Made by a program: the position numbers and the translations under genes. The notes below the pieces were generated by a model. The model was not told the origin of the DNA. It worked only from the letters and a program-made list of their open reading frames with translations, and did no database searches. From Polaromonas sp. (lineage in GTDB: Bacteria > Pseudomonadota > Gammaproteobacteria > Burkholderiales > Burkholderiaceae_C), in contig NZ_JADMJK010000121.1 of NCBI RefSeq assembly GCF_018780625.1, positions 1 to 52,749 on the forward strand: a DNA stretch of 52,749 bases, written 5' to 3'. Position 1 is the stretch's first letter. Every line of letters starts with the position of its first letter. Of the stretch, positions 20,113 through 30,089 are shown in pieces.

Positions 20113-23100
20113 ATGGCACCGCATGACGGTGGGAAAGACAAGGTGGCCGGGATGTCGAGTTGGCTGGGACTTCGTTCACGACTGGTGTTGCTGGGGCTGA
20201 TTGCGCTGGTTCCGGTATTTGCCCTGTTTGCCTGTTCGGCCGCCAAAAACGAGAAAACGGCCGTGGCGCTGGCCCATGCCAGCCTGCAGTCCCAGGCGTT
20301 GCTGGCAGCGGCGAACCACCAGCGCCTGTTTGACCGGGTGGCCCAGTTGCTCGGGGATATGGCCAGCGGCCCGTCCATCAAGGACACGCGAAACCGCCTG
20401 TGCGTGCAATACCTCCAGAACCTGCAGGCGCAGGATGCGGGCTATTCCAATCTCGGGGTGGTTGGCCTGGACGGAAAAATCTCCTGCCATGCGCGCGATT
20501 CCGGCAACAGCATTGACTTGGGCGACCGGGCCTTTTTCAAAAAGGTCATGGCGGGCCAGAAAATCGCGGTCGGCGACTTCGAGGTGTCGCGCTCCAGCGG
20601 ACGCCCCGGTATCGCTTTCGGTGTGCCGGTCATGAGCCGCGAAGGTATTTTCAATGGCGTCGCGTTTGCCGCCGTAGACATCGCCGAAGTGGCCCGCACC
20701 CTGGCCGAAAGCGAGGTGCTTGAAGGCGCCCAGCTCCGCTTGATTGACCGGCGCGGCACTATCCTGGCCATTCACCCGGCCATACTTGGCGTGCAAGGCG
20801 CCCAGGAGCAGGACACTGTGGTGCGGGACGCCGCCCGGGCCCGGCTGACGGGTGTGCGCGAGGCCATGGATCCGGCCGGCCTGGCGCGGGTGTACGCCTT
20901 TGCACCGCTGGGCGGCCCCGCAGGTGACGGCCTGTTCGTGGCGATCAGCGTGCCGCGTGACCTCATCATGGCGGGCCCGCGTGCATTTTTGGGCCGGGAG
21001 CTGCTGGCGCTGCTGGCCATGAGCGCATTTGGCGTGGCCTGCGCATGGTGGCTGGGCCGGCGCCTGATCGTCAATCCTGCGCGGGCGATTCTGAAGGAGG
21101 CCAACGAGGTCGGGCAGGGCAACCTGGGCGCGCGGGTCAAAATCGGCCCCTTGTTCCAGGGTGAACTTGGCGAGATCGGCCGGTCTTTTAACCGCATGGC
21201 CGAATCCCTTCAGGCGCGGCAAAACGAGCGGGATGCGGCGCTGCGCGATGCGCATGAGGAGCGTGCGATGATCGACCTGATCCTCAACAGCATGAGCGAA
21301 GGCGTGATCGCCGTCGACGCCGCAAGCCGTGTGTTGCTGTTCAACACCGAAGCACACAGGCTTTTTAACGCGCCCGAGATCGGCGCATCGATTGAAGATT
21401 GCCGCCGTGACAACGACCTGCTGACGCTGGACGGCGCGACCCTCGAACGCGCTGACGGACCCTTGATGCAGGCTCTGCGTGGCGCACGGACCGACAACAG
21501 GCAATTGCTGCTCCGCAGGGCCGGCGCCCCGGACCGGGTGTTGAGCATCAGCGCGCGGCCGCTGTTTGATGCGGACCGGCAGCGGGTTGGCGGCGTGACA
21601 GTGTTCAGCGACATCACCGAGCGAAAGGCTGCCGAAAGTTTTGCGCTAGCCCAAGAGGAGGCGCTGGTTAGCAGCGAGGCGCGCTTTCGTGAACTCGCTG
21701 AAAACATCGAAGACGTGTTCTACAACATCGACGCGGCTAACGGCCGTGTGCTGTACATCAGCCCGGGCTACGCGCAAATTTGCGGTCGCAGCTGTGAGAG
21801 TCTGTATGCCGACCCGGCGTCTTACAGCGCCAGCGTGGTCGCCGAGGACCAGCCTTTGCTGAAAGAGGCCGCGCAGCGCAACCATGCGGGCGAACGGTCC
21901 GACATCGAGTACCGCATTGTTTCCACGGCGGGCCAGACGCGCTGGATACGCGAATGCGCCTACCCGGTATTTGGCGCCGCCGGTGTGCTGGAGCGCGTGG
22001 TCGGCACGGCGCGCGACATTACCGAGCGCAAGCTGGCTGACCTGGCGCTGGCGAGCACCAACCGGGCGCTTCAGATGCTGAGCCGTTCCAGCATGGCCAT
22101 CAAGCAGATCGATGACGAAGCCCGCTTGCTGGCCGAGGTGTGCCGGGTGGCGGTCGATGCGGGCAACTACCGCATGGCCTGGGTCGGTTACGCGCAGGAC
22201 GATGCGGTGAAAAGCATTGAGCCGATGGCGCACGCCGGCCACGAAAGCGGCTATCTCGCATCCATCGAAATCAGCTGGAATGAGGATCATGCAACCGGCA
22301 GGGGCCCGGCAGGCGAGGCGATTCGCAGCGGCCAGCCGCAGCAGCGCAGCGACATCAGCCGGGACAAGGGTTTTTTCTGGCGCGACGCTGCGATGCAGTG
22401 TGGCTACCGCAGCTGCATCGGTTTGCCCCTGCGCGACGCACAGCGAACCTTTGGCGTCCTGTGTCTGTACGCCGGCGAGGTTCAGCAGTTCACCCCCGGG
22501 GAGGTCGCGCTGATGCAGGAGCTTGCCGACAACCTGGCGTTTGGCATCGGCAGTTTGCGCGCCCGGCTGGCGCGTCAGCAAAGCGACGAGGCGGCGCGCC
22601 AGGCCGTTGCCAAGGTCTCCGAACAAGCATCGCTGCTGGACCGGGCGCAGGACGCGATCATGGTGCGCAACCTCGACAGAACCCTGCGTTTTTGGAACAA
22701 GGGCGCAGAGCGCCTTTACGGCTGGACCGCCGAAGAGGTGCTGGGCAAGAGCATGGAGGCGTTCATGTATCCGAACCCTCAAGCGCTTGGTGCGGCCGTG
22801 GCGCAGGCGGTGGCCAACAACGGGGACTGGAATGGTGAACTCGAGCAGAAAAGCCGCGATGGCGCATGCGTGTATGTGGAGTCGCGGGTGACGATACTGC
22901 GCGATGCCCAGGACCAAATCAACGGGGTGCTGGCCATCAACACCGACATCCGCGAGCGCAAGCGGGCCCGCGAGGAAATCCTGCAGCTCAACGCCAGCCT
23001 TGAGGAGCGGGTGCAGCAGCGCACGGCCCAGCTGCTGTTTGCCAACCAGCAGCTGGAGACCTTTTCCTATTCAGTTTCCCACGACTTGCGCAGCCCGTTG

Positions 23101-23736
23101 AACACCATCGCGGGATTCTGCGGCCTGCTTGAAAAGAGCCTGGCGCAGCCCGCCGGCGCGCCGCTGGGCGAGCGCAGCCGTCACTACCTGGCGCGCATAC
23201 GCGCCGGCGCAGCGCAAATGGGCGAGTTGATCGAGGCCATGCTGACGCTGGCGCAGGTGTCGCGTTCCCTTCTGCGCTGGGAGCCGGTGGACCTCAGCGC
23301 GCTGGCGCAGGCCTTGGCCAGCAGCTACCAGGAGCGCGAGCCGAGCCGGGCGGTCCAGTTCCAGATCAAGGCCGGGGTGCATGCGCATGGCGACCCCCTG
23401 CTGCTCAAGCAGGTGCTGGACAACTTGCTCGGCAATGCCTGGAAATTCAGCGCCGGCCAAGCTTGCCCAGAAATCGTTTTTGGCCAGGAAACCGGCAGCG
23501 CCGGCGAGATGGTGAACTTTGTCCGTGACAACGGCGCGGGCTTTGACATGGCCCACGCCGAAAAGCTGTTTGGTCCCTTTCAGCGCCTGCACACGCAGGC
23601 TGAATTTGCCGGCACCGGCATAGGCCTGGCCACGGTGCAACGGATTATTGTGCGCCACGGCGGCAAGATATGGGGTGAGTCGGCACCGGGGCAGGGCGCC
23701 ACGTTCTACTTCACGCTGGGCAGGGAAGCGATGTGA
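20113..23736 (+). CDS. Membrane-bound hybrid-input sensor histidine kinase (Cache-like, HAMP, PAS x3, GAF, HisKA, HATPase_c)
   Basis: PAS/PAC signatures (VTVFSDITERKAAE, VVGTARDITERKLAD), GAF-like IGLPLRDAQRTFGVLCLY, H-box FSYSVSHDLRSPLNTIAGFC, G boxes DNGAGFD/GTGIGLA. Confidence 0.9.
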   Translation: MAPHDGGKDKVAGMSSWLGLRSRLVLLGLIALVPVFALFACSAAKNEKTAVALAHASLQSQALLAAANHQRLFDRVAQLLGDMASGPSIKDTRNRLCVQYLQNLQAQDAGYSNLGVVGLDGKISCHARDSGNSIDLGDRAFFKKVMAGQKIAVGDFEVSRSSGRPGIAFGVPVMSREGIFNGVAFAAVDIAEVARTLAESEVLEGAQLRLIDRRGTILAIHPAILGVQGAQEQDTVVRDAARARLTGVREAMDPAGLARVYAFAPLGGPAGDGLFVAISVPRDLIMAGPRAFLGRELLALLAMSAFGVACAWWLGRRLIVNPARAILKEANEVGQGNLGARVKIGPLFQGELGEIGRSFNRMAESLQARQNERDAALRDAHEERAMIDLILNSMSEGVIAVDAASRVLLFNTEAHRLFNAPEIGASIEDCRRDNDLLTLDGATLERADGPLMQALRGARTDNRQLLLRRAGAPDRVLSISARPLFDADRQRVGGVTVFSDITERKAAESFALAQEEALVSSEARFRELAENIEDVFYNIDAANGRVLYISPGYAQICGRSCESLYADPASYSASVVAEDQPLLKEAAQRNHAGERSDIEYRIVSTAGQTRWIRECAYPVFGAAGVLERVVGTARDITERKLADLALASTNRALQMLSRSSMAIKQIDDEARLLAEVCRVAVDAGNYRMAWVGYAQDDAVKSIEPMAHAGHESGYLASIEISWNEDHATGRGPAGEAIRSGQPQQRSDISRDKGFFWRDAAMQCGYRSCIGLPLRDAQRTFGVLCLYAGEVQQFTPGEVALMQELADNLAFGIGSLRARLARQQSDEAARQAVAKVSEQASLLDRAQDAIMVRNLDRTLRFWNKGAERLYGWTAEEVLGKSMEAFMYPNPQALGAAVAQAVANNGDWNGELEQKSRDGACVYVESRVTILRDAQDQINGVLAINTDIRERKRAREEILQLNASLEERVQQRTAQLLFANQQLETFSYSVSHDLRSPLNTIAGFCGLLEKSLAQPAGAPLGERSRHYLARIRAGAAQMGELIEAMLTLAQVSRSLLRWEPVDLSALAQALASSYQEREPSRAVQFQIKAGVHAHGDPLLLKQVLDNLLGNAWKFSAGQACPEIVFGQETGSAGEMVNFVRDNGAGFDMAHAEKLFGPFQRLHTQAEFAGTGIGLATVQRIIVRHGGKIWGESAPGQGATFYFTLGREAM

Positions 23737-23857
23737 CGGTGAGAAACAAGGCCGGGCGTCATACTGCAGGGTAATGCCTTGCACAACAGGGTTAAAAAAA
23801 GAAAATGCGTGTTCATTTTTTGGGCTGTCAGGGCAGCGCTTTGTCTAAAATAGCACC

Positions 23858-24532
23858 ATGTCCTCAAACCGCATTCCCCGCGCAAGCAGCCGCCAGCCCC
23901 TGACAGTTGCAAGCCCTCCGGTCCAGGCTACGCCAGCCAAGGTGTCGTTCAAAACGCAGATGCTCAAGGTCAGGGAGGACGCCATTGTTCAGGCGGCCAG
24001 CCGCCTGCTGGCTGAAAAAGGCTTTGACCTGATGACTGTGGACGAGGTCGCAGCCGACGTCGGGATTGCCAAGGCCAGCCTGTATAAACATTTTCCGAGC
24101 AAGGAAGCGCTGGCCGCCGCCGCCATGGTCAAGGTGCTGGACCGTGCCTGTGCATTTTTGGCCAACCTGCCCGATACCCATCCGCTTGATCAGCTCAAGG
24201 CGGTAGTGCGCTGGATGATGCAGCTGCAGCTGGCCGGTGAGATGCCCTCGCTGCCCAGCCAGAACTCCAGTCTGCGCGCGACGCTGATGAACAACAAGGC
24301 GTATATGGATGGACTGATGGAGGCCAGCGACAGGATGGGTGCCTGGATCGAACAGGCGCAGGCGCAGGGCCTGATCAACCAGCAGCTGCCGGCCATTGCG
24401 GTGCTCTACACCCTGTATGCCCGGGCCTGCGACCCGGTGCTGGACTTCCTCAAGATGGGCGAGCAGCTTGGCGACGAGCAGATCGTCGAGCTCGTGCTGA
24501 GCACCTGTTTTGATGGTCTGGTGAGCCGATAG
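23858..24532 (+). CDS. TetR/AcrR family transcriptional regulator
   Basis: EDAIVQAASRLLAEKGFDLMTVDEVAADVGIAKASLYKHFPSKEAL. Confidence 0.93.
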   Translation: MSSNRIPRASSRQPLTVASPPVQATPAKVSFKTQMLKVREDAIVQAASRLLAEKGFDLMTVDEVAADVGIAKASLYKHFPSKEALAAAAMVKVLDRACAFLANLPDTHPLDQLKAVVRWMMQLQLAGEMPSLPSQNSSLRATLMNNKAYMDGLMEASDRMGAWIEQAQAQGLINQQLPAIAVLYTLYARACDPVLDFLKMGEQLGDEQIVELVLSTCFDGLVSR

Positions 24533-24535
24533 CCC

Positions 24536-24958
24536 TTAGCGGACCAGCAGCAGCGGCACCTTGCTGTGGGCCAGCACCTGGGTGGCCACCGAACCCATCA
24601 CCAGGTTGCCCAGCGCGCCGTGTCCGTGCGAGCCCATCACCAGCAGATCGAACTTGCCTGCATCGGCCATCTTGGCGATGGTTTCGCCCGCCGGCCCGAC
24701 CTTCAAGACACTTTTCGCAATGATGCCGTGCCGCGTCAGGAACTTGGACACCGGAGCCATGACCTTCTCGGCTTCGTCGGCATAGTAGCTGTCCACGATT
24801 TCCTTGCCTACGGCGGCGCGTGCGCGCGGTGGCAAAGGCAACTGGACCGTGAGCACGGTGTAGTCATTGTTGGCACTGAACAGGTCGTCATGCGTGGCCA
24901 GGTAAGCCAGCATTTTTTTTGTGTATGCGCTGCCGTCAACGGCCAGAAGAATCTTCAT
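24536..24958 (-). CDS. Universal stress protein family
   Basis: MKILLAVDGSAYTKKMLAYL ... LLVMGSHGHGALGNLVMGSVATQVLAHSKVPLLLVR. Confidence 0.95.
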   Translation of the reverse strand: MKILLAVDGSAYTKKMLAYLATHDDLFSANNDYTVLTVQLPLPPRARAAVGKEIVDSYYADEAEKVMAPVSKFLTRHGIIAKSVLKVGPAGETIAKMADAGKFDLLVMGSHGHGALGNLVMGSVATQVLAHSKVPLLLVR

Positions 24959-25019
24959 GGGGTGCTCCTCTTTTAAAACTGTAGTTTATCCATCAGCCGC
25001 TGCGCGTAGATGAGGGATA

Positions 25020-25529
25020 TCAAAATAAAGAAGCTGGCGGGGCCGCCAGCGCGGCTTCAATGGCTTTGCCAAGGCCGGCCGGCTTGTCTAGTGGCGCATA
25101 ACGTTTGATGACCTGGCCGTCCATGCCGACCAAAAACTTGGTGAAGTTCCATTTGATGGCCTTGCTGCCAAGCAGCCCGGGTGCCTGGGCGCTGAGCCAT
25201 TTATAAAGCGGATGCGCAGCCGGGCCGTTGACGTCGATTTTGGACATCATCGGAAAATCCACGCCGTAATTGAGCTGGCAGAATGAAGCAATTTCAGCGT
25301 CGCTGCCGGGGTCTTGCGCGCCGAACTGATTGCACGGAAAACCCAGTACTACCAGGCCTTGGCCGCCATAGGTTTTATGCAGCGCTTCAAGGCCGGCAAA
25401 CTGCGGCGTAAAGCCGCACTGGCTGGCGGTGTTGACGATCAGCATGACCTTGCCTTTGAAGGCCGACAGGGCCAGGTCCTGCCCGTCGATCTGGCGGACC
25501 TCAAAGTCGTAAACCGTGGGCTGGTGCAT
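25020..25529 (-). CDS. Glutathione peroxidase
   Basis: YDFEVRQIDGQDLALSAFKGKVMLIVNTASQCGFTPQFAGLEALH ... GFPCNQFGAQDPGSDAEI. Confidence 0.95.
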   Translation of the reverse strand: MHQPTVYDFEVRQIDGQDLALSAFKGKVMLIVNTASQCGFTPQFAGLEALHKTYGGQGLVVLGFPCNQFGAQDPGSDAEIASFCQLNYGVDFPMMSKIDVNGPAAHPLYKWLSAQAPGLLGSKAIKWNFTKFLVGMDGQVIKRYAPLDKPAGLGKAIEAALAAPPASLF

Positions 25530-25564
25530 GAAAAGGCTCCGGGGGAATCGTTGCGGGGTGGGTA

Positions 25565-26464
25565 TCAGTGCGATTTTTCGCTGGCCGGTGCCATCGCGGC
25601 CAGCAGGGCCGCCAGCACGATCAGGCTGCCGCCCAGCACAATGCGCGGGCTGAACTGGGCTGCGTCCAGCGCGACGGCTGACAGGCTGGCAAACAGGATT
25701 TCCGTCAGCATCACGAGGGCGGTGGTGCTGGCGGCCAGCCGCGCCGCGCCATACTGCAGCGCCGCATTGCTGGCCATGAAGGCCAGGCCCAGTGCCAGCG
25801 CCACCACGATGCCGGCGGCCTGCAGGCTGGGGGCGGGCACCAGCGCCTGCTGCATGCCCAGCAGCGCGGTGGCTGCGGCCATCAACCCGCCGCCGCCAAA
25901 CATGGCCAGCATGCGCGAGCCGCTGGGGGCTTGGCCGTATTTGCGCAGCAAGGCATTGGTCACGGCAAAACTGAGGCCGCCCATCAGCGCCAGCCAGTCG
26001 GCGCCGCCCTGCGGTACCGGCCAGGCCGAGTTCGGGGTTTTGAGCACGATCAGCACGCCCGCCATGGCCAGCAGCAGGCGCAGCAGCGACGCGGCCGTGG
26101 GCTTTTCGCCCAGTAGCACCCACGCCACCAGCACTGACCAGGCGGGCATCAGGTAAAACAGCAGCACGACACGCACCACGTCGCCCACGGTGACCGCCCA
26201 GTTGAAGCCCACGTTCGTGAGGCCCGCCGCCACCGCCAGCCACCACAACTGCGGGTAGGCCACGAAGCCGCGCCAGGCCTTGAAGTGCGCGGCCAGCAGG
26301 CCGGCCGTGACCAGCAGATACACCAGTGCGGTGGTCCAGAGGGGGTGCAGGCCGTAGCCCTGCAATTGCCGAAGCGGCCACCAGGAAAGGCCCCAGACCA
26401 GGGCATTGAACACCAGCGCGGCGGCGGCCCAACTGCTGGCGCGCCTGGCGTCAAGCCGCTGCAT
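25565..26464 (-). CDS. EamA/DMT family transporter
   Basis: Start at MQRLDARRASSWAAAALVFNALVWGLSWWPLRQLQGYG; multi-TM DMT pattern. Confidence 0.88.
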   Translation of the reverse strand: MQRLDARRASSWAAAALVFNALVWGLSWWPLRQLQGYGLHPLWTTALVYLLVTAGLLAAHFKAWRGFVAYPQLWWLAVAAGLTNVGFNWAVTVGDVVRVVLLFYLMPAWSVLVAWVLLGEKPTAASLLRLLLAMAGVLIVLKTPNSAWPVPQGGADWLALMGGLSFAVTNALLRKYGQAPSGSRMLAMFGGGGLMAAATALLGMQQALVPAPSLQAAGIVVALALGLAFMASNAALQYGAARLAASTTALVMLTEILFASLSAVALDAAQFSPRIVLGGSLIVLAALLAAMAPASEKSH

Positions 26465-27744
26465 CAGTGCGATTTGTCGCTGCGGGCGATGCTGATCAGG
26501 TGGTCCAGCTGGTCTTTGTATTTGACGCTGTTGCTCTTGTGCCAGCGCTGGATCAGCCACATGAAACCGGCCACCGTCAGGCCAAAGATCGTGATGGCGC
26601 CGAAGGCCGACAGGCCCAGCCCGGTGGACAGGCTGTAGCCCGCGCCCAGCGCCAGAATGCAGGCCTGCTCGTTGAAGTTTTGCACCGCAATCGAGCGCCC
26701 CGCGCCCATCAGGTTGTGGCCCCGGTGCTGCAGCAGTGCATTCATGGGCACCACCAGGAAGCCGCCCAGGCCGCCCAGGCAAATCAGGAAGGGCGCGGCC
26801 ACCCAGACGTTGCTGATGAAATTCATCAGCACCACCAGCACGCCCATGGCAATGCCCAGCGGCATGACGCTGGTGGCCTGGTCCAGCCGCATGCGCATGG
26901 AGGCCAGCACCGCGCCCACCGCGGTGCCAATGGCCACCACGCCGACCAGCGACGAGGCCTGCGTGGTGCTGTAGCCCAGGGCGGCCGCGCTCCAGGCCAG
27001 CACGATGTAGCGCAGGTTGCCCGACACGCCCCAGAACAGCGTGGTGGTGGCCAGCGAGATCTGGCCCAGCTTGTCGCGCCACAGCGCCGAATTGCAGGCC
27101 CAGAAATCGGGCAGCAGCGCCAGCTTGTTGCGCGGCATGGGCCGCATTTCCACGCCGGTGACAGGAATGCGCGTGTTGAACCACGCGGCAACGGCGTAGA
27201 GCAGGATAAGCAACGCGATCGCCGCCTCGGGAGGGGTGTCGATGCCGGTACTCACCAGGGGAAGGTCAATCGACAGCAGCCAGCCAGACACGGCATGGCC
27301 CACCAGCTGGCCGCCCAGCAGCACCCCCAGGATGATGGAGGAAATCGTCAGGCCTTCAATCCAGCCATTGGCCTTGACCAGTTGCGAGGCCGGCAGCAGT
27401 TCGGTCAGGATGCCGTACTTGGCGGGCGAATAGGCGGCAGCGCCCAGGCCGACAATGGCGTACGCCAGCAAGGGGTGCGAGCCAAACAGCATCATCAGGC
27501 AGCCCACGACCTTGATCGCGTTGCTCATGAACATGACTTCGCCCTTGGGCCGGGCATCGGCGTAAGCGCCCACGAACGGCGCCAGCACCACGTAAAAAAG
27601 CGCGAACATGGGCACCAGCGCCGCCGGCTGCCACTTGGGCGCGCCGCTGGTTCTGAGTAGTTCAACGGCCGTGACAAATAGCGCGTTATCAGCCAGAGAG
27701 CTGAAAAACTGGGCCGCCATGATGGTGTAAAAACCGCGCTTCAT
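26464..27744 (-). CDS. lplT: Lysophospholipid transporter LplT (MFS)
   Basis: MKRGFYTIMAAQFFSSLADNALFVTAVELL ... AAYSPAKYGILTELLPASQLVKANGWIEGLT. Confidence 0.93.
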   Translation of the reverse strand: MKRGFYTIMAAQFFSSLADNALFVTAVELLRTSGAPKWQPAALVPMFALFYVVLAPFVGAYADARPKGEVMFMSNAIKVVGCLMMLFGSHPLLAYAIVGLGAAAYSPAKYGILTELLPASQLVKANGWIEGLTISSIILGVLLGGQLVGHAVSGWLLSIDLPLVSTGIDTPPEAAIALLILLYAVAAWFNTRIPVTGVEMRPMPRNKLALLPDFWACNSALWRDKLGQISLATTTLFWGVSGNLRYIVLAWSAAALGYSTTQASSLVGVVAIGTAVGAVLASMRMRLDQATSVMPLGIAMGVLVVLMNFISNVWVAAPFLICLGGLGGFLVVPMNALLQHRGHNLMGAGRSIAVQNFNEQACILALGAGYSLSTGLGLSAFGAITIFGLTVAGFMWLIQRWHKSNSVKYKDQLDHLISIARSDKSH

Positions 27745-27921
27745 TAATCTGTATTGATCACTGCAGAGGGCGCATCAGTGGATCTGATGCTGCACGATAA
27801 GGGTGAATGTCTCCAAACAATGCTGGGTTATAGCATGGGGGCTGGTGTCAGAATCGGCATAGCCCTTGAATCGCCGCTTTGCCGCCCCGGCCCACCTTAC
27901 AGATTGACCCCCGTTAGCGCC

Positions 27922-29016
27922 ATGCCCCGTCCTATTCTTGCCACCATCCACACCGCAGCGCTGAGCCACAACCTCGCGCGCGTCCGCACCGCCGCCCCCG
28001 ACGCGCGGGTCTGGGCCGTCGTCAAGGCCAACGCCTACGGCCACGGCATCGAGCGCGTTTTTGACGCGCTGCGCAGCGCCGACGGCTTTGCCCTGCTCGA
28101 CCTGGCCGAGGCTCAGCGTTTGCGTGCGCTGGACTGGCGTGGCCCGATATTGCTGCTCGAAGGCTGCTTTGACGCGCGCGACCTGGAGCTGTGTTCCCGC
28201 CTGGGCCTGTGGCATACCATTCATTGCAACGAGCAGATCGACATGCTGGCCGCCCACAAGACGCAGTTGCCGCACCGTGTGTTTCTGAAAATGAACACCG
28301 GCATGAACCGCCTGGGTTTCAAGCCCGAGCGCTTTCGCGCCGCCTGGATCCGGTTGAACGCCTTGCCGCAGGTCGAGGAGATTTCGCTGATGCAGCATTT
28401 CCCCGATGCCGACGGCCCCAGGGGCATCACGGCGCAGCTCCAGGCTTTTGACGCCGTCACCCACGACCTGCCCGGCGAGCGCACGCTCAGCAACAGCGCC
28501 GCCATCTTGCGCCACGCGGGCGTGCTGGCCGGCTGCTCCGACTGGATACGGCCTGGCATCGTGCTGTACGGCAGCGCGCCGGACGCGCCCGCGCGCAGTG
28601 CCGCCGACTGGGGCCTGCAGCCGACGATGACGCTGTCCTCCCGGATCATCGGCCTGCAGCAACTGGCGGCGGGCGACACGGTCGGCTACGGCTCCAGCTT
28701 TACGGCGGACGGGCCCATGCGCATCGGCGTGGTGGCCTGCGGCTACGCCGACGGGTATCCGCGCCACTGCCCCACGGGCACGCCGGTGCTGGTGGGCGGC
28801 GTGCGATGCCGCATGGTGGGCCGCGTGAGCATGGACATGATCACCGTGGACCTCACGCCGGTGCCCGCCGCCGGCATGGGCAGCGAGGTCACGCTGTGGG
28901 GCCGGGGACCTAAAGGCGCCGTGCTGCCGATTGACGAGGTGGCGCAGGCCGCCGACACGGTGGGTTATGAACTGATGTGCGCGGTGGCCCCGCGCGTGCC
29001 GGTGGTGGCGGATTGA
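27922..29016 (+). CDS. alr: Alanine racemase
   Basis: [20 protein letters not shown] (PLP Lys), [50 protein letters not shown]. Confidence 0.96.
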   Translation: MPRPILATIHTAALSHNLARVRTAAPDARVWAVVKANAYGHGIERVFDALRSADGFALLDLAEAQRLRALDWRGPILLLEGCFDARDLELCSRLGLWHTIHCNEQIDMLAAHKTQLPHRVFLKMNTGMNRLGFKPERFRAAWIRLNALPQVEEISLMQHFPDADGPRGITAQLQAFDAVTHDLPGERTLSNSAAILRHAGVLAGCSDWIRPGIVLYGSAPDAPARSAADWGLQPTMTLSSRIIGLQQLAAGDTVGYGSSFTADGPMRIGVVACGYADGYPRHCPTGTPVLVGGVRCRMVGRVSMDMITVDLTPVPAAGMGSEVTLWGRGPKGAVLPIDEVAQAADTVGYELMCAVAPRVPVVAD

Positions 29017-29195
29017 AATCCGCTGCTCCATCCCGTTGAACGTTGAACGATGGCTCATTTGTGTTGCCGGAGACGGCAATGAGGTGTTTTGGGAATACAT
29101 TTTCTGAAAGCTGTACACCGCCACTCAGGATTCAAACGACGGCCAAGTTTCAAAGATTGCTTGGTTTAATACGCCCTGAACAACAGGAACACCCG

Positions 29196-29237
29196 ATGAC
29201 TATGCCCGTGATGCCGATTGCCAAAGCCCTTGCATGA
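29196..29237 (+). other. Short leader ORF (MTMPVMPIAKALA) overlapping the mntA start (ATGA)
   Basis: acaggaac ahead of the ATG at 29196; TGA at 29235-29237 overlaps the ATG at 29234. Confidence 0.35.
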
Positions 29238-29629
29238 ACCGCGAAGCGATTCTTCAAACGCTGCGCTGCCGTGTGCCGAACCTGCTGGCCGTCTACGCGT
29301 TTGGCAGCCGCATTCAGGGCACGGCGGGGCCGGACAGCGATCTTGATCTGGCCGTGCTGGTAGCCGGTTACGCCGATCCCCTTGTGCTGTGGGAGCTGTC
29401 CGGCGACCTGGCTGATTTGGCGGGCTGCCCGGTGGATTTGCTTGATTTGCGCGCTGCCTCTACCGTGATGCAGCACCAGGTCATTACCACCGGCCAGCGC
29501 TGGTGGGCCAGGGATGCGCAGGCGGCCCTGTATGAGGCGGCCATCCTGAGCGATAAAACCGCGCTGGATACCGCCCGTGCCGGCCTGCTCGACGACATTC
29601 AAAAAAGGGGAACGGTCTATGGCCGATGA
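29234..29629 (+). CDS. mntA: Type VII TA system MntA family adenylyltransferase antitoxin
   Basis: AFGSRIQGTAGPDSDLDLAVLV NTase motif; followed by HepT with an 11-bp overlap. Confidence 0.9.
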   Translation: MNREAILQTLRCRVPNLLAVYAFGSRIQGTAGPDSDLDLAVLVAGYADPLVLWELSGDLADLAGCPVDLLDLRAASTVMQHQVITTGQRWWARDAQAALYEAAILSDKTALDTARAGLLDDIQKRGTVYGR

Positions 29630-30035
29630 TGTGCTGATCAACAAGGCCGCCACCATTGAGCGCTGCGTCAAGCGGGCGCGCGAGGAGTATGACCGCGGCC
29701 CGGCCACGTTTGCAACCGACTTCACGCGCCAGGACGCCGCCATCCTGAATATCCAGCGGGCCTGCGAAGCGGCGCTGGACATGGGCCAGCATTTGATACG
29801 CCGGGACAAGCTGGGCGTGCCGCAAAGCGCCCGCGACGTGTTCGCGCTGCTGGCGCAAGCTGGCTGGGTGGATGCGGCGCTGGCCGACGGCCTCAAGCGC
29901 ATGGTCGGATTTCGCAATATTGCAGTGCATGACTACCAGAGCCTGCAACTGCCCATTCTGGTTGCCATCATTGAAAAGCATCTGGACGAGTTCCTGCGTT
30001 ACAGCCAGGCCGTGCTGCTGCGCGATGCCGCGTAA
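29619..30035 (+). CDS. hepT: Type VII TA system HepT family RNase toxin
   Basis: MVGFRNIAVHDYQ contains the RX4HXY motif; DUF86-like helical protein. Confidence 0.92.
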   Translation: MADDVLINKAATIERCVKRAREEYDRGPATFATDFTRQDAAILNIQRACEAALDMGQHLIRRDKLGVPQSARDVFALLAQAGWVDAALADGLKRMVGFRNIAVHDYQSLQLPILVAIIEKHLDEFLRYSQAVLLRDAA

Positions 30036-30089
30036 TCCGCGTCCTCAGCCCTGGCCGAAGCCACACAGCCGCAGCGGCATGCAAGCGCC

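Noticed and set aside
26465-27184. Upstream extension of the EamA ORF
   Set aside because: Antisense-free but overlaps lplT in another frame with implausible composition; start MQRLDARR at 26464 is better.
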